From Pelobacter propionicus DSM 2379 (lineage in GTDB: Bacteria; Desulfobacterota; Desulfuromonadia; Geobacterales; Pseudopelobacteraceae), in contig NC_008609.1 of NCBI RefSeq assembly GCF_000015045.1, positions 1,993,501 through 2,057,500 of the forward strand: DNA of 64,000 bases. The letters are read 5' to 3'. Of the stretch, positions 56,271 to 64,000 are shown in pieces. The notes under the pieces are model-generated. The model was given only the letters and a program-made list of their open reading frames with translations. It was not told the origin of the DNA and made no database searches. The translations under genes were made by a program, and so were the position numbers. Positions within the stretch are counted from its first letter, which is position 1. The number at the start of each line of letters is the position of its first letter.

Positions 56271-56873
56271 ATGGAAGCCCTATCTCCGCGACAAAAGCAG
56301 GTTCTTGAATTCATCAGGGGATATGTTGCCCAGAACGAGTATCCCCCATCATTGCGCGATATTGGCAATTACATTGGGGTATCCGGCAATACGGCTGTCC
56401 TTAGTCACTTGGAAGCTTTGGAACGTAAAGGACACATCCGCCGCGATACAGGCAGCTCACGGAGGATTGTGTTAATTCGTGATAAACAGCATGAGGTCTT
56501 ACAGATACCGATTGTCGGAACGGTTCAGGCCGGAATACCGACTCTTGCTGTCGAGAGCATCGAAGGGTATTACCCGATGGAAAAGATGCAACTCAGAGGC
56601 GGCACCTTCTTCCTCCGGGTCAAGGGTGATTCCATGATTAACGATGCCATCATGGACGGCGACCTTGCCTTGATTCGACCACAGGAAACAGCGGAAAACG
56701 GTGATATAGTCGTTGCCTTAATTGAAGACGAGGCAACCCTGAAGAGGTTTTATCGCGAGGGGGACTTTATTCGGTTAGAGCCAAGCAATACCAACTTTGC
56801 AGTAATCGTCATTTCTGCCAAAGATGTTACCATTATCGGCAAGGCCATCAAGATTGTCCGCGACATCGACTAA
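56271..56873 (+). CDS. lexA: LexA-type SOS repressor
   Basis: 200 residues: N-terminal winged helix (SPRQKQVLEFIRGYVAQNEY, PPSLRDIGNYIGVSGNTAVL), Ala-Gly cleavage site in TVQAGIPTLA near 84, catalytic Ser in VKGDSMINDAIMDGD near 120 and Lys in EDEATLKRFY near 157. It should repress this operon until cleaved after RecA activation. The stop overlaps the next start (TAATG), so lexA, DUF6504, membrane gene and polymerase are probably one transcript. This is a mobile copy in addition to any host lexA. Confidence 0.95.
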   Translation: MEALSPRQKQVLEFIRGYVAQNEYPPSLRDIGNYIGVSGNTAVLSHLEALERKGHIRRDTGSSRRIVLIRDKQHEVLQIPIVGTVQAGIPTLAVESIEGYYPMEKMQLRGGTFFLRVKGDSMINDAIMDGDLALIRPQETAENGDIVVALIEDEATLKRFYREGDFIRLEPSNTNFAVIVISAKDVTIIGKAIKIVRDID

Positions 56874-57118
56874 TGCAAGCCGGACTCCCTATCCGCATAG
56901 CCGTTGTTTATCAAGCAGGAGTCAAACCAAAGCCAGTCTGGTTTGAGCTGAACCGTAAACAGCACCGGATCGCCAGGACAACCTACTACTGGAAAGACCG
57001 GCTAGGAGATGCTCCGTTGCTCCACTGGGCTGTTGTGACGGAAGACGATGCCCTGTATGAACTGGTGTTCAACGCTCTAGACCAGACCTGGGAGTTATTC
57101 CCTCACCGAACAGAATGA
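56873..57118 (+). CDS. DUF6504-like protein of SOS mutagenesis operon
   Basis: 81 residues. PVWFELNRKQHRIARTTYYW and GDAPLLHWAVVTEDDALYEL (first 20 each) resemble DUF6504 proteins that accompany ImuA/ImuB/DnaE2 or Pol IV genes in SOS cassettes. Function is unknown. Overlaps lexA (TAATG). Its last 51 bp are repeated in diverged form at the end of the next gene. Confidence 0.7.
   Translation: MQAGLPIRIAVVYQAGVKPKPVWFELNRKQHRIARTTYYWKDRLGDAPLLHWAVVTEDDALYELVFNALDQTWELFPHRTE
57068..57118 (+). repeat. Copy A of a duplicated DUF6504 3' end
   Basis: Encodes FNALDQTWELFPHRTE-stop. Copy B (57706-57759) read in the corresponding frame encodes FKDQAQTWELYPPHKTE-stop. CCAGACCTGGGAGTT is identical at 57082 and 57720. 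Confidence 0.8.
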
Positions 57119-57149
57119 CATTATCGCTATCTCTACAGGATGTTGCACC

Positions 57150-57755
57150 ATGATCGAAGTAGTCCCGTCAGCAGCAAATATGTTGTCAGTATTGAAACTC
57201 TTCCTTATCCCGGTCGGGGGTGGAATACCCGCCGGTGTCATGCTCTCTCAAGCAAAAGGCGTGGCATGGCCTGTTATGACATTGCTCTACCTGGTTTCGG
57301 ATATTGTCCTGGCTCTTGCTTTTGAACCGGTTCTTCGCCTTATCGCTTTAATCTGCGGTGAAATTGCATTTTTAGCTCGTATCAGTGCAGTCTTGAAAGC
57401 TGCAACTGCTCGTAGTGTATCGCATTTTAGTGGCACGGGAGCCGGACCGATTGGGCTCATCATGATTGCTTTCGGTGTTGACCCTATGACGGGGCGAGCC
57501 TCTGCACATGCTGCCGGTCACGGATTCATTGCTGGATGGGCAATCGCCATCGCTGGCGACATGCTTTATTTCGCCGTCATCGCGCTCACTACGTTGAGTC
57601 TAAACACGTACATCCGAGACCCTGACACGACAATGTACATTATTTTAGCTGCGATGTTCGTCGTGCCCATGCTGATACGGCGTATTCGATCAAGTCGATT
57701 ATTCATTCAAGGATCAGGCCCAGACCTGGGAGTTGTACCCACCCCACAAGACTGA
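57150..57755 (+). CDS. Multi-pass membrane protein inside the SOS operon
   Basis: 201 residues with about five hydrophobic helices (e.g. MLSVLKLFLIPVGGGIPAGV, MTLLYLVSDIVLALAF, GFIAGWAIAIAGDMLYFAVI, TMYIILAAMFVVPMLI). Not recognised as a transporter family; small multidrug or cation-exporter types are possible. AGGA lies 9 nt before the ATG. The final dozen residues (GPDLGVVPTPQD) come from reading through a remnant of DUF6504 in another frame, so the natural C-terminus may be changed. It appears to have been inserted between DUF6504 and the polymerase gene. Confidence 0.75.
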   Translation: MIEVVPSAANMLSVLKLFLIPVGGGIPAGVMLSQAKGVAWPVMTLLYLVSDIVLALAFEPVLRLIALICGEIAFLARISAVLKAATARSVSHFSGTGAGPIGLIMIAFGVDPMTGRASAHAAGHGFIAGWAIAIAGDMLYFAVIALTTLSLNTYIRDPDTTMYIILAAMFVVPMLIRRIRSSRLFIQGSGPDLGVVPTPQD

Positions 57756-57759
57756 ATAG
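57706..57759 (+). repeat. Copy B of the DUF6504 3' end (remnant)
   Basis: In the frame used by DUF6504 this encodes QTWELYPPHKTE-stop and ends with TAG at 57757, 2 bp before the dinB ATG, the position expected for the original end of DUF6504 before the membrane gene arrived. Confidence 0.75.
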
Positions 57760-57761
57760 CC

Positions 57762-58997
57762 ATGGAAGAACAGCGCATTGTGATCCACAACGATATGAAT
57801 GCGTTTTTTGCTTCGGTCGAGCAACAGGCGAACCCGGAACTGCGGGGGAAACCAATAGCCGTGGTCGGAGGAGGTGGCAGGACAGTCATCACGACCAGCT
57901 CCTATGAAGCACGAGCTTTTGGCGTCAAGACCGGCATGGCTAAATGGGAGGCACTGAGAGTTTGCCCCCAACTCATCATCGTCGTGGGGGACAATAAGAA
58001 ATACACCTACACATCAGCACGCATCATGGAAATGATGAAGGAATACACCCCACTGGTGGAAGTCTTCTCAATTGATGAAGCATGGATGGACATTACCCAC
58101 TCCCTGTCCATCTTCGGCACCCCGGAACGCATTGCATATTTGTTGAAGGCCCGCATCAAAGAATCTTTCGGTATCACCTGCTCCATCGGGATCGCCCCCA
58201 ATAAGCTGCTGGCGAAACTCGCATCTGACCTTCATAAACCGGATGGATTAACCGTAATCAAACCTGAAGAGGTGTCGCGAGTCCTTGAACGCATGCCGAT
58301 TAAGGAGCTGTGCGGCATAGGCAAGAAGACGGAATATCAGTTAAAAGTCATGAATATCAACACCTGTGGCGAGTTGGGACGCTGTGACGAATCACGATTG
58401 ACCCGTAAGTTTGGCATAATCGGTTCAAGGTTGAAGCAGATGGGCCAGGGTATTGACGATAGCCCGGTTACCCCAAACGAAGAAGATGATGAGGTCAAGA
58501 GTGTTGGCCATAGCATGACCTTGAGGAGGGATGTAGAGCGGAGGGAGGATATTCTCAAGTACCTGTTGCAGCTATCGGAGATGGTTGGCAGGAGAGCCAG
58601 GAGATATGGTGTGTCGGGGAAGACAGTGACTCTGCACGTGCGATTCGCGGATTTCTACAGCTCGTTCGGCAAACAAAACACCCTGAAATCCTATATCAAT
58701 CTAAGTGACGACATTTTCAAAGCGGCGGTCGCTATCCTGGATACGACAGAACTCCCCCAGCCGGTTCGTCAGCTGGGGGTCAAATTGTCCAATTTGAAAT
58801 ACCAGGCCGAGCAGTTGTCGTTATTCCGGGATGTGCAGAAGAAGAGTGACGCTATCAAAGCGATGGATGCCGTAAATGATCGTTACGGTGAGTTTAAGGT
58901 GACTTTCGGTTCGTTGCTACAGTCGGAAGACAAGGGGAGTCATGTAATTTCACCGGCATGGCGACCGGAGGGGATACGAAACGTGGACGTACAATAG
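57762..58997 (+). CDS. dinB: Y-family DNA polymerase (Pol IV type)
   Basis: 411 residues, lesion-bypass polymerase. Catalytic Asp in VIHNDMNAFFASVEQQ (about 10) and the Asp-Glu pair in FSIDEAWMDITH near 105; the thumb GIGKKTEYQLKV near 187; little-finger domain from about 240. A short C-terminal tail lacks a classic beta-clamp motif that I can identify (QLSLFRDVQKK near 350 resembles one). The HNDMN variant of the usual HIDMD keeps both metal-binding positions partly (N for D at the fourth). In the lexA operon, hence SOS-inducible. Confidence 0.92.
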   Translation: MEEQRIVIHNDMNAFFASVEQQANPELRGKPIAVVGGGGRTVITTSSYEARAFGVKTGMAKWEALRVCPQLIIVVGDNKKYTYTSARIMEMMKEYTPLVEVFSIDEAWMDITHSLSIFGTPERIAYLLKARIKESFGITCSIGIAPNKLLAKLASDLHKPDGLTVIKPEEVSRVLERMPIKELCGIGKKTEYQLKVMNINTCGELGRCDESRLTRKFGIIGSRLKQMGQGIDDSPVTPNEEDDEVKSVGHSMTLRRDVERREDILKYLLQLSEMVGRRARRYGVSGKTVTLHVRFADFYSSFGKQNTLKSYINLSDDIFKAAVAILDTTELPQPVRQLGVKLSNLKYQAEQLSLFRDVQKKSDAIKAMDAVNDRYGEFKVTFGSLLQSEDKGSHVISPAWRPEGIRNVDVQ

Positions 58998-59069
58998 GTT
59001 AACGCCTTTATATGATTGGCAACTATCACAAAGACTTGGGTATCGAATAGTATTCAACTGATTTACTCG

Positions 59070-59927
59070 TTAAAATAAGAACTTAATACAAGTTACCAGC
59101 ACTATGACGGTAATCATCAAACCTATTACCATCAATAGTTTTATTGGTGCGATGACCTTTGATCCTGCCGACTCAATTTTCAAGTCAATGACGTTTTTGA
59201 CAGCCTCAAGTTTTTTGACCGCCATATCAAAGCTGGTGTTGATGGAGTTTGCAGTTTCGTCACTGATCTTGCTTACCTTAGTTGTAACAACAGCAATTTT
59301 TTCAGAGTGATTATTCACCGAGTTATTGGTTCTTTCATCCAGCACGGCAAGTGTAGAGTTTGCTACTGCCACAATAGTTGTATTAAAAAGATACTCCAGA
59401 GGTCTTCTTACAATCTTAAACTTGGATACGATAATCTGCTGAAGAGTCGGAAGTATGATGCCGAATATTACCCCTTGCAGCAGATCAGACAGCTTGGGCA
59501 AATTGCTTTGACATTCTGAGACACTGTGAACGCTTCTCTGTATCTCTGAATTCGTGTCAGCAAGAATTGTCCTAATGGTATCAATAGATAACGAGAATAA
59601 CTGCTTCACATCGTTCTTGATGGTGCCCATGAGCACCACTATGCCTGTAAGTATACCTACTACTATCGAAGGTATAATACCACCCAATCCAATTACAATA
59701 CCTGCGACATTTTTTGACGTTATAAAAGCGTATGCAGCTATACCCCAGTGAATCAGCAACAATAGCAAGACTGGAATTGAGATTGCCTTAATTGCGTAAA
59801 ACTGAATTGTAAGCAAATTGCCCAGTTTTTCGACAAGAACGGGATCACGGTACCGGGCGAAATCTATACCGGTTCGTGCCGCTATCTCTTTAAGTTTGTT
59901 CTGATATTTTTGACCAACTGGCTTCAT
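59070..59927 (-). CDS. Hypothetical membrane protein with long helical region
   Basis: 285 residues from ATG 59927 (a TTG at 59993 inside the upstream gene is the alternative). Hydrophobic helices near the N-terminus (AISIPVLLLLLIHWGIAAYA; VAGIVIGLGGIIPSIVVGIL) and at the C-terminus (LLMVIGLMITVIVLVTCI), separated by a predicted coiled stretch rich in Asn/Ser/Val (SKISDETANSINTSFDMAVK). No family recognised. Same strand and nearly contiguous with the 218-aa gene upstream; probably an operon of two membrane proteins. Confidence 0.7.
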   Translation of the reverse strand: MKPVGQKYQNKLKEIAARTGIDFARYRDPVLVEKLGNLLTIQFYAIKAISIPVLLLLLIHWGIAAYAFITSKNVAGIVIGLGGIIPSIVVGILTGIVVLMGTIKNDVKQLFSLSIDTIRTILADTNSEIQRSVHSVSECQSNLPKLSDLLQGVIFGIILPTLQQIIVSKFKIVRRPLEYLFNTTIVAVANSTLAVLDERTNNSVNNHSEKIAVVTTKVSKISDETANSINTSFDMAVKKLEAVKNVIDLKIESAGSKVIAPIKLLMVIGLMITVIVLVTCIKFLF

Positions 59928-59976
59928 GCTGTTGATTCCACTTGTATGCGATAGGGTTTTGGTTGTGAAAACATCA

Positions 59977-60633
59977 TTAGTTGGAACTCTCAAATTCGTT
60001 TATCAGCGTGGGTTTCCTTTTTGCAACTGACTGAATGGCAGCAATACACTCATCACGCTTTTGCTTATTGGTGAAAGAAATACCGCGAGAACCGAAGGGG
60101 CCATGTATATAGAGCCGTTTACCAGATTGTCTTGAGATTTTCTCTATATCATTCAATTCTACTTCGTCCATGCGTGATAAGTTTCTGATGAATTTGAGCT
60201 TTATGTAGTCTTCAATACCATATCCAGCCATATCTTCAGGAAATACTACTGTTCCGGATTCAGGAATGATTGCCGCGCCAAAGTAGCAGGAGGCAGATCG
60301 CTGGGCCAGTTTAATACCGATGTACAAGGCGACTATGATTACTGCGTAGCTTAACGCCTGGTAATTGCTATAAGTCGTGATAATCAGCATATATGTTCCT
60401 AAAACAACTCCAGCAAACGAGTAGAATGGAACACCCAAATTCCAGATATCAACAACCCGCCTAACCCCTTTTGATTTAAGGTATTTCCCCCTCAACCTCA
60501 TGTAGTGCCAAAGACCGAATGTTAAGACAAGCGGAATGAAAACAATACCGATTGCCATCAGAACAAGATTGGCTCCACCTTGATTCTTCTTTTGCGCCAC
60601 GGCCATACTCCTTGTGTTTTCTGGAATCACCAT
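59977..60633 (-). CDS. Hypothetical membrane protein with cytoplasmic PH-like tail
   Basis: 218 residues. Three hydrophobic helices (LVLMAIGIVFIPLVLTFGLW; FAGVVLGTYMLIITTYSNY; LSYAVIIVALYIGIKLA) then a soluble tail (about 115-218) with KLKFIRNLSRMDEVELNDIE, LYIHGPFGSRGISFTNKQKR, which looks like a PH/YdbT-like strand pattern. ATG 60633 or 60606 possible; the latter has GGAG too close. No known function. Confidence 0.65.
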   Translation of the reverse strand: MVIPENTRSMAVAQKKNQGGANLVLMAIGIVFIPLVLTFGLWHYMRLRGKYLKSKGVRRVVDIWNLGVPFYSFAGVVLGTYMLIITTYSNYQALSYAVIIVALYIGIKLAQRSASCYFGAAIIPESGTVVFPEDMAGYGIEDYIKLKFIRNLSRMDEVELNDIEKISRQSGKRLYIHGPFGSRGISFTNKQKRDECIAAIQSVAKRKPTLINEFESSN

Positions 60634-60759
60634 TCGTCCGTCAGCATCAAGGACAATGGTCTACGTACCATAGGGTGTGGGCGCCAAGCGCGACATACAT
60701 CTACACTGGGCTATTTTTATCGACAAAACGCATTCTCAAATGTTTAATAGCCCCAAACA

Positions 60760-60795
60760 GACGTATTGTCAATTGATATACGTCTATATATACGT
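60760..60795 (+). promoter_or_regulatory. Operator/promoter of the XRE regulator gene
   Basis: GACGTAT-N11-ATACGTC (60760-60784) followed by TATATATACGT. A TTGTCA at 60766 with TATATA 15 bp later overlaps the repeat, so a promoter lies under the operator. Likely bound by the XRE protein encoded just downstream. Confidence 0.55.
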
Positions 60796-60844
60796 TCAAT
60801 CTATTGCGGTTGCTGGTCATCCTGTGCACACAGGAGGGATCAGG

Positions 60845-61168
60845 ATGCGAACTGCGAATGAACTGCTTGGCCTACGAATCCGGGAGCTTCGGAAAAGGGC
60901 TGGAATGACCCAAGAACAACTGGCTGAGCTGCTCGGTATAGATCAGAAACACATGAGCAGAATCGAACTCGGTAAAAGTTATCCAAGTCTGGACAGGCTT
61001 TTAAAAATTGCGGTGGTGGTGAATGCTCCACTGCCGAATCTTTTTGAATTTGGCCACATGAATACTGCTGCCGATCTGCAACAACAAGTTGTGAATATAG
61101 TGATGCAGTTGGGGCCGAAAGACTTGAAGAGAATTTACCGGATACTTGAGGCATTGCGGGAGGGTTAG
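60845..61168 (+). CDS. XRE-family transcriptional regulator
   Basis: 107 residues from ATG 60845 (SD AGGAGG upstream). Classic helix-turn-helix: LRIRELRKRAGMTQEQLAEL, GIDQKHMSRIELGKSYPSLD. The C-terminal half is helical (AADLQQQVVNIVMQLGPKDL). The longer frame upstream is not used because it crosses the promoter. Divergent to the membrane-protein pair, so it may control both directions. Confidence 0.88.
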   Translation: MRTANELLGLRIRELRKRAGMTQEQLAELLGIDQKHMSRIELGKSYPSLDRLLKIAVVVNAPLPNLFEFGHMNTAADLQQQVVNIVMQLGPKDLKRIYRILEALREG

Positions 61169-61195
61169 TACAATTATGTCGGTTAGGGTCTGTCC

Positions 61196-61621
61196 TTGAA
61201 TCGGAAACTCCGAACTGAGAAATTCACGCCATGCCCTGTTGACGACGGTGACGAATTGTACCCGAACGGCATCTTCGTCTTCAATATCACCAAAATGGCG
61301 CAGTTTATCGCAGACAACGGCATCTCATGCGAAGAAGTGCTGGTCAGTGATTTCAGCAGAGGGTCCTCTAAGTGGAAAGAAGACTACGTAGAATCGGTAA
61401 ATATTACCAATCCGGTAATAGTGGCTGAAATTGCTCCGGGCCGCTACAACGTTATTGACGGTAATCACAGGATGGAGAAGGCCCGGAGACTCGGACTAGA
61501 AAAACTAATGGCCTACCGGTTGGGACCGGAACTGCACATGCAGTTCCTGACCACTGAACAAGGCTATCTGGCATACGTTGATTACTGGAACAGTAAGCTG
61601 AAGGCGGCCAAACGATTGTGA
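61196..61621 (+). CDS. ParB/sulfiredoxin-fold nuclease-like protein
   Basis: 141 residues. VNITNPVIVAEIAPGRYNVI followed by DGNHRMEKARRLGLEKLMAYRL contains the GNHR motif of ParB-like (ParBc) domains. Such single-domain proteins act as DNA-binding or nucleotide-using enzymes; the function here is unknown. The start is TTG 61196 with AGGG upstream, so less certain. Confidence 0.7.
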   Translation: MNRKLRTEKFTPCPVDDGDELYPNGIFVFNITKMAQFIADNGISCEEVLVSDFSRGSSKWKEDYVESVNITNPVIVAEIAPGRYNVIDGNHRMEKARRLGLEKLMAYRLGPELHMQFLTTEQGYLAYVDYWNSKLKAAKRL

Positions 61622-61989
61622 TGTATCAACATATTGTTGGTTGGCTTCCGGCAGAAAGTTTTCGAGTTATCAGCCCTGTATGGCGCGACCGGATGGAATT
61701 CGGAATGTTGATGTGCAGTAGGAGGGATTGTGGCGGATGTTCTTCTCTTTCAAACGCGGCATCACAATCGCTGAGAATATACGAAACAAAATATTTTGAA
61801 CAGACTGTTTTTTTATTTTCCTGATGTTATATTCCAATCAGTTGGAAGGCAGCACAAACCGCTCAAAAGGAGGTTCTTATCAAATACACTCGACATGCAG
61901 GTATCTATAATTGAAGGCAACATTGATCCGATCGAATCAAAGAATCGGATAACTTCCTGAAAAAGGGATCAAATAATTACTCTAACAGA

Positions 61990-62020
61990 AGCCCATCGCC
62001 CAAAATGATGGGCTTTTTCA
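61990..62020 (+). terminator. Rho-independent terminator
   Basis: AGCCCATC (61990-61997), loop, GATGGGCT (62007-62014), TTTTTCATTTT. Terminates whatever precedes it; the region 61622-61989 has only a doubtful 67-aa frame (from ATG 61621) and an orphan AAAGGAGG at 61866. Confidence 0.75.
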
Positions 62021-62110
62021 TTTTCAGTTCTCCGCTCCACGTAGTATCTTTCGGGGTATGGGTGTTAAACGAACCTCTTTTTTATCTGGGGCAACGCTGT
62101 CCTCGCAGGA

Positions 62111-62172
62111 ATTGTTCTGGTGAGCGGCTACCCCCGCCCGTCAGGTCAAGTGCGAAACCGTTGGTGAAGAAC
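62111..62172 (+). other. Possible structured leader, copy 1 (before NAT)
   Basis: GTTCT..GAGCGG arms pair with CCGT..AGAAC and enclose CAGGTCAAGTGCGAAACCGTTGGTGA. A related stretch lies at 63055-63090. Not assigned to any known riboswitch. Confidence 0.3.
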
Positions 62173-62192
62173 TATAATTAGAAGGATCCACC

Positions 62193-62999
62193 ATGAATAT
62201 TGAGTCATTCCTCATACGCATCGGCGTTCAATCACTTCCGGAGTCTCCACTGAACCGCCTTCAGGCACTTCACAGGGCTATGACCCAAACCGTGCCCTTT
62301 GAAAACCTTGCGGTTCTTGAGGGGCAAAAAATCAGCCTGGACCCAGAAACCTTATTTACAAAAATAGTTGAACGAGGCCGGGGTGGATACTGTTTTGAGT
62401 TGAATACCATGCTGGCTGAAGTTCTTGATTTTATGGGCTACAAGGTGGAGCGTCTTTTAGGAAGAGTCTGGGCGAACGGTGCAGCGTCACCCCCACTTAC
62501 CCATATGACATTAAAGGTGACGGTGGAAAATCAATCTTACCTTTGCGATGTTGGATTCGGTGGTGGCACACTTAGAGAGCCATTGCCTTGGAATACCGGA
62601 GCAATAGTGAATCAGTCGTCAGACAGTTTCCGCCTTGATAAGACTGATAACGCAGAAACCATGCTTTCGCGTCTGACAGGCGATTCATGGAAGAACCTAT
62701 ACAGTCTTCTCCCATGTGTGGTTCGCGTCCAGGATTATATTCCTGCCAATCATTACACCTCCACTCATCCCGATTCGTATTTTACCCAGGGACCTGTTGC
62801 CGCCCTGACAACCGAAGACGGACGTATTACGCTCCGTGGCCGCATTTTTCGAAGTGTAGGAGCAAATCGAGAGGAGGAACGGGAATTGGCGACCTTCGAT
62901 GAACTTATTCAGGTATTATCCCGAGATTTTGGTTTGGACAATCTGGATGTTAAGAACCTGAAGAGTCGCCTTTCAGGGCTCTTCCTCCAAGCAGGGTAG
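62193..62999 (+). CDS. nat: Arylamine N-acetyltransferase
   Basis: 268 residues, normal for bacterial NATs, which transfer acetyl from acetyl-CoA to arylamines and hydrazines. The catalytic triad is visible: Cys in RGRGGYCFELN (about residue 69), His in PPLTHMTLK (about 107) and Asp in LCDVGFGGG (about 122). VPFENL at 35 is also typical. SD AGAAGGATCC lies 6 nt before the ATG. Cargo on the element; no operon partner. Confidence 0.95.
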   Translation: MNIESFLIRIGVQSLPESPLNRLQALHRAMTQTVPFENLAVLEGQKISLDPETLFTKIVERGRGGYCFELNTMLAEVLDFMGYKVERLLGRVWANGAASPPLTHMTLKVTVENQSYLCDVGFGGGTLREPLPWNTGAIVNQSSDSFRLDKTDNAETMLSRLTGDSWKNLYSLLPCVVRVQDYIPANHYTSTHPDSYFTQGPVAALTTEDGRITLRGRIFRSVGANREEERELATFDELIQVLSRDFGLDNLDVKNLKSRLSGLFLQAG

Positions 63000-63031
63000 T
63001 GCTTACCTATGAAAACGAAGATTCAACATGC

Positions 63032-63090
63032 GAATAGACTGTTTCGCTACGCTCTCAGGTCAACCGCAAAGCCGTTAGCGAGATAACTGA
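63032..63090 (+). other. Possible structured leader, copy 2 (before PocR remnant)
   Basis: TTTCGCTA (63043-63050) pairs with TTAGCGAGA (63076-63084), enclosing CAGGTCAACCGCAAAGCC. Shares CAGGTCAA-N2-GCRAARCCGTTRGYGA with copy 1 at 62139. Function unknown. Confidence 0.3.
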
Positions 63091-63202
63091 AATGGAAAAT
63101 CATGAATACCGGAAACAATTCTTCGATTGAATATATGGATTACAGCAAATCCGCGTTCCAGGCAAAACAGTCAGGAGTCAGGATTTGCTTCACAGGCTTT
63201 GA

Positions 63203-63430
63203 AAATTAAATCTACCCCAAGAAACTGATTTAGGGCGGGTATACGCGTTTAATCAACGTATTGATTTTGAGCAGGTGCGAAATCTGTTGAAATCGCACTA
63301 TGATCTTATGGGGTTGACCTTTGCCATTCTTGATACCGACGAGAACTTCCTGATTGCGGTGGGAAGGCAGGATATCTGCGTACAATTCCATCGGGTCAAG
63401 TTAAACAGAGACAACAGAGGTTATCTATGA
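63203..63430 (+). pseudogene. PocR-domain remnant
   Basis: Open frame without a start codon near its beginning (it follows a TGA at 63200). It encodes VRNLLKSHYDLMGLTFAILD and GRQDICVQFHRV, a match to the start of a PocR ligand-binding domain including its CxxFHRV cysteine segment, then breaks into unrelated residues and stops at TGA 63428, overlapping the ATG of the next gene. Usually PocR continues for another 100 residues and precedes PAS/kinase domains, so this is a fragment of a sensor protein. Confidence 0.7.
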
Positions 63431-64000
63431 ATGTATTTATATATAGACAGTCAGCTACTCTACGTATAGTGGGAATATATTTGCTGGTAGGCTGTCTCTG
63501 GATATATACCTCTGATACGATTCTCGATTGGTTGGTTCATGACCAGCAAATCTTGGTTAAAATCGCCATCTACAAGGGGAGCTTTTACGTCATCTTTACC
63601 TCTCTGCTTCTGTATTTCCTCATCAATCGATACAGCAGGAGCCTTGCTGACTCAGAGCAGGCCCTGAAGGATCAAGTAAAGTCATTACTTGAAAGTAAAA
63701 CCAACCTCAAACAAGCTGAGGCTGCTCTGTTAAATATCCGCAGATTGCATGAAGCAACCGAGAGAATCGGAAAAGTTGGCGGTTGGGAGTTTGATACTGA
63801 AACATTGGAACAGACCTGGACAGATGAGGTCTATCGTATACATGAAGTCGAATTGTCATACAAACCAACGATTGACGATTGGATCAATTTCTATACCCCG
63901 GAATCCCGTTCAGCTATTGAACATGCGGTACAACATGCCATCGAACATGGCGAACCGTTTGATGTCGAGTTGGAAATAATCACAGCCAAAAGAAATACCA
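63427..64000 (+). CDS. Membrane PAS sensor protein, 5' part (runs off the window)
   Basis: 191 codons to the window edge with no stop. ATG 63427 with AGAGG 6 nt upstream. Two hydrophobic segments (about residues 12-30 and 46-64) anchor it in the inner membrane; then coiled coil (LADSEQALKDQVKSLLESKT) and the beginning of a PAS domain (ATERIGKVGGWEFDTETLEQ). Probably a membrane histidine kinase or diguanylate cyclase; the output domain is outside the window. Confidence 0.85.
   Translation, partial: MNVFIYRQSATLRIVGIYLLVGCLWIYTSDTILDWLVHDQQILVKIAIYKGSFYVIFTSLLLYFLINRYSRSLADSEQALKDQVKSLLESKTNLKQAEAALLNIRRLHEATERIGKVGGWEFDTETLEQTWTDEVYRIHEVELSYKPTIDDWINFYTPESRSAIEHAVQHAIEHGEPFDVELEIITAKRNT

Noticed and set aside
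61621-61824. 67-codon plus-strand frame after the ParB-like gene
   Set aside because: Overlaps the preceding stop in TGATG, but has no recognisable features and unusual composition; left as unassigned.
62111-63090. Tested by eye as cyclic-di-GMP (GEMM), TPP, cobalamin and ZTP riboswitches
   Set aside because: The conserved core sequences of those classes are not present, apart from a short GCAAAGCC seen in GEMM elements.

Overview
The window looks like a chromosomal locus plus most of a large integrated mobile element from a Geobacter-like member of the Desulfuromonadota. That placement is an inference from gene content (PocR/PAS sensors, a MoxR-VWA-RadC-DUF4942 element backbone, a lexA-DUF6504-polymerase cassette); no rRNA or other marker gene is present to confirm it.

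Left flank (1-8.2 kb, visibly GC-rich): a complete type I restriction-modification locus on the minus strand, hsdM > hsdS-fic > hsdR, interrupted by a RAYT transposase gene with its REP-type palindromes. A REP unit lies inside the hsdS reading frame and joins HsdS to a Fic protein, and a second kind of palindromic repeat is inserted in frame in hsdM.

Element edge (8.1-9.9 kb): the 3' part of a tRNA-Ser(CGA) gene on the minus strand with its terminator, then two pairs of GGATACG direct repeats, then a P4-type tyrosine integrase. The geometry says the element extends right from about 8.2 kb and that its other end, with the intact tRNA, lies beyond 64 kb.

Cargo (10-38 kb): two nitroreductases and an SDR; a DNA-processing block (RecD2 helicase, HMCES/YedK, both exonuclease VII subunits, a secreted DNA/RNA endonuclease, HU); a defence island with a Gabija-like OLD nuclease + UvrD helicase pair and a DUF499 + DUF1156 methylase (frameshifted) + SNF2-type helicase/DUF3883 operon; a cluster of TTTTGGC inverted repeats; a divergent FtsZ paralogue that keeps an FtsZ-like C-terminal peptide; and a hybrid histidine kinase whose likely true start is separated from its reading frame by a run of 19 C.

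Element backbone (38-50.4 kb, mostly plus strand): AAA ATPase, Bet-type annealing protein, Cas4-like Fe-S nuclease, RadC, DUF4942, MoxR ATPase, WGR-like protein, DUF3150-like protein, VWA protein, IHF/HU proteins and a KfrA-like regulator, several preceded by terminator-like hairpins directly in front of the ribosome binding site.

Maintenance and SOS region (50.4-64 kb, AT-rich to 56 kb): small hypothetical genes, a probable replication initiator, AlpA, an array of 114-bp degenerate tandem repeats, then lexA with a double operator, DUF6504, a membrane protein, a Y-family polymerase, two membrane proteins, an XRE regulator, a ParB-like protein, an arylamine N-acetyltransferase, a PocR remnant and the start of a PAS sensor protein. 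No relaxase, coupling protein or type IV secretion gene is seen, so whether this is an integrative conjugative element or a genomic island cannot be decided from this window.
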